Notes under the pieces: generated by a model
The model's input: the letters and a program-made list of their open reading frames with translations, nothing else
What the model was told of the DNA's origin: nothing
Database searches by the model: none
Position numbers and translations under genes: made by a program
Assembly: GCA_903901335.1 (NCBI GenBank)
Contig: CAIUQR010000102.1
Coordinates: forward strand, 1-64,000
Length of the DNA stretch: 64,000 nucleotides
Source of the DNA: an uncultured delta proteobacterium
Lineage (GTDB): Bacteria > Desulfobacterota > Desulfobulbia > Desulfobulbales > Desulfocapsaceae
Direction: 5' to 3'
Shown: one piece after another, positions 63,040-64,000 of the stretch
Numbering within the stretch: position 1 is the stretch's first letter
Layout of the letters: each line of letters begins with the position of its first letter

Positions 63040-64000
63040 CCAATTCTCCTTGTTTTTTATCAAGAGATTCACGTAAATACATAGCTGCTTCCTCTGGAGG
63101 CATCGGATTGATATAAAACCCAGATCCCCATTCAAAGCCTGCAATCGAGGTCAATTTCGGCATGATTTCAAAATGCCAGTGAAAGTGCTCGATCTCCGTT
63201 GAACGCAACGGCTGAGTATGGAGGACAAAATTATAAGGAATATTAGGAATGCAGGCATCAAGCCTTCGCAGGCTCTCGGAAAAAATATCTGTGAGAAAGG
63301 TGAATTTAAAGTCATCTTCTTTCTGGTAGGTGGAAGAGTGCCTTTTCGGCAAAATCCACATCTCAAAAGGTGTCCGAGGAGCAAACGGAGTTATCGTAAT
63401 GAAATGATCATTCTGACAGACCACCCTGACGTCCTGTTGTATTTCTTGACGGATGATATCGCAAAAAACACAGCGTTCTTTATATTTATAATAGGAAAGC
63501 GCTCCGGCCAGTTCGGAGACAATCATCCGGGGCAGAATAGGCAGGGCGATGAGCTGAGAGTGGGAATGCTCAAGAGAAGCCCCGGCAGCCTTGCCGAAGT
63601 TTTTAAACACCATCACATATCGGAATCTGGGGTCATTTTCCAGGTCCTTGATACGATCCCGAAAGGCCTTGAACACCAGGATCATCCGATCCGGAGGAAG
63701 ATAAGAAAAGGTGTCCCCATGATTCGGGCTTTCGATGATAACCTCGTGCGCACCGATCCCGTTCATCCGGTCATAAAGTCCTTCTCCTTCTTTATCCAGG
63801 TCACCTTCAATAATTAAGGCAGGATATTTATTCGGAACAACCCGTACCAGCCAATTGGAGGAATTCTTTTCATTTCGGTGATCGTATCGGTAGGCCAGAA
63901 CCTCCGAAGGAGTCGTGCTTTCATTGCCGGGACAGAGAGGACAGAACCCTCCTGTCCCACGAACTTCTTCCACTATGAAATCGGTAGGTCTCTTTCGCCG
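63017..64000 (-). CDS. galT: Galactose-1-phosphate uridylyltransferase, 5' end cut by window edge
   Basis: The frame stays open to base 64000, so the start is outside the window; 327 residues are visible. The first visible residues (RRKRPTDFIVEEVRG) align with the A-x-R-P-x-D-F of GalT starts. A zinc-site CPLC follows (residues about 20-23). The active-site nucleophile His is in EHSHSQLIALP, and the second domain ends with HFHWHFEIMP. GalT exchanges UMP between UDP-glucose and galactose 1-phosphate; in bacteria lacking a galactose pathway, relatives act in glycogen metabolism. An internal GTG at 63973 is not the true start. Confidence 0.9.
   Translation of the reverse strand, partial: RRKRPTDFIVEEVRGTGGFCPLCPGNESTTPSEVLAYRYDHRNEKNSSNWLVRVVPNKYPALIIEGDLDKEGEGLYDRMNGIGAHEVIIESPNHGDTFSYLPPDRMILVFKAFRDRIKDLENDPRFRYVMVFKNFGKAAGASLEHSHSQLIALPILPRMIVSELAGALSYYKYKERCVFCDIIRQEIQQDVRVVCQNDHFITITPFAPRTPFEMWILPKRHSSTYQKEDDFKFTFLTDIFSESLRRLDACIPNIPYNFVLHTQPLRSTEIEHFHWHFEIMPKLTSIAGFEWGSGFYINPMPPEEAAMYLRESLDKKQGELGEKNTAG

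Overview
The window looks like chromosome of a strictly anaerobic bacterium, most probably a sulfate-reducing or related Desulfobacterota (Desulfobulbales-like). This is inferred from gene content, not from a marker gene: a bacterial-type CODH/acetyl-CoA synthase cluster, a separate Ni-CODH, a one-anchor fumarate reductase/succinate dehydrogenase, an N-type Na+ F-ATPase, FolE2-type GTP cyclohydrolases and a stand-alone IMP cyclohydrolase.

Layout. 1-5.0 kb is accessory: the end of an IS66-type element that has run into a DUF1330 gene, a thioesterase/TetR pair with matching palindromic operators, a TetR/glycosyltransferase operon with its own operator, and a complete IS5-family element whose transposase is in two frames. 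5.1-12.0 kb (minus strand) is a full N-ATPase operon, atpDCQRBEFAG, with Na+-type c-subunit residues. 12.5-16 kb (plus) encodes a two-subunit biotin-dependent carboxylase. 16-18.3 kb (minus) holds a DUF445 protein and a phosphoglycolate-phosphatase-like HAD protein. 18.5-22 kb (plus) is frdCAB/sdhCAB.

22-42 kb is the carbon-monoxide/acetyl-CoA island. On the plus strand are a geranylgeranyl-reductase-like flavoprotein, an AcsF/CooC-type nickel ATPase and a zinc-ribbon HD-fold protein that has lost its HD dyad. On the minus strand are RACo, acsD (with an unusual coiled-coil tail), acsA, acsB, acsC, acsE, a terminator, a small unknown protein, cooC, monofunctional cooS, another unknown protein and two tiny Cys-rich proteins (56 and 58 aa). 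Acetyl-CoA made or cleaved here connects to the carboxylase (oxaloacetate) and fumarate reductase (succinate) upstream.

40.8-64 kb is mostly housekeeping: a DegT aminotransferase, panD, panC, a TPR protein, xseA, nadA, rlpA, trpEGDC followed by a decayed trpF start, rpsT, a cyclic-nucleotide-binding/DUF4388 protein, and an operon hslR-like/IMP cyclohydrolase/purN/pyrR/U32 peptidase. It ends with folE2, glyS, a second FolE2-like gene, a receiver protein and galT, which runs off the right edge.

The most unusual observation is the pair of FolE2 paralogues flanking glyS. One keeps the metal-site half of the family motifs and has lost the GTHMSR motif. The other keeps GTHMSR and has lost every metal-site motif. 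This suggests an obligate heteromeric GTP cyclohydrolase. Other points of interest are the AcsD tail, the HD pseudoenzyme with a tiny zinc-ribbon relative, the trpF remnant, and four alternating heptamers upstream of rlpA. No tRNA, rRNA or CRISPR array was seen.
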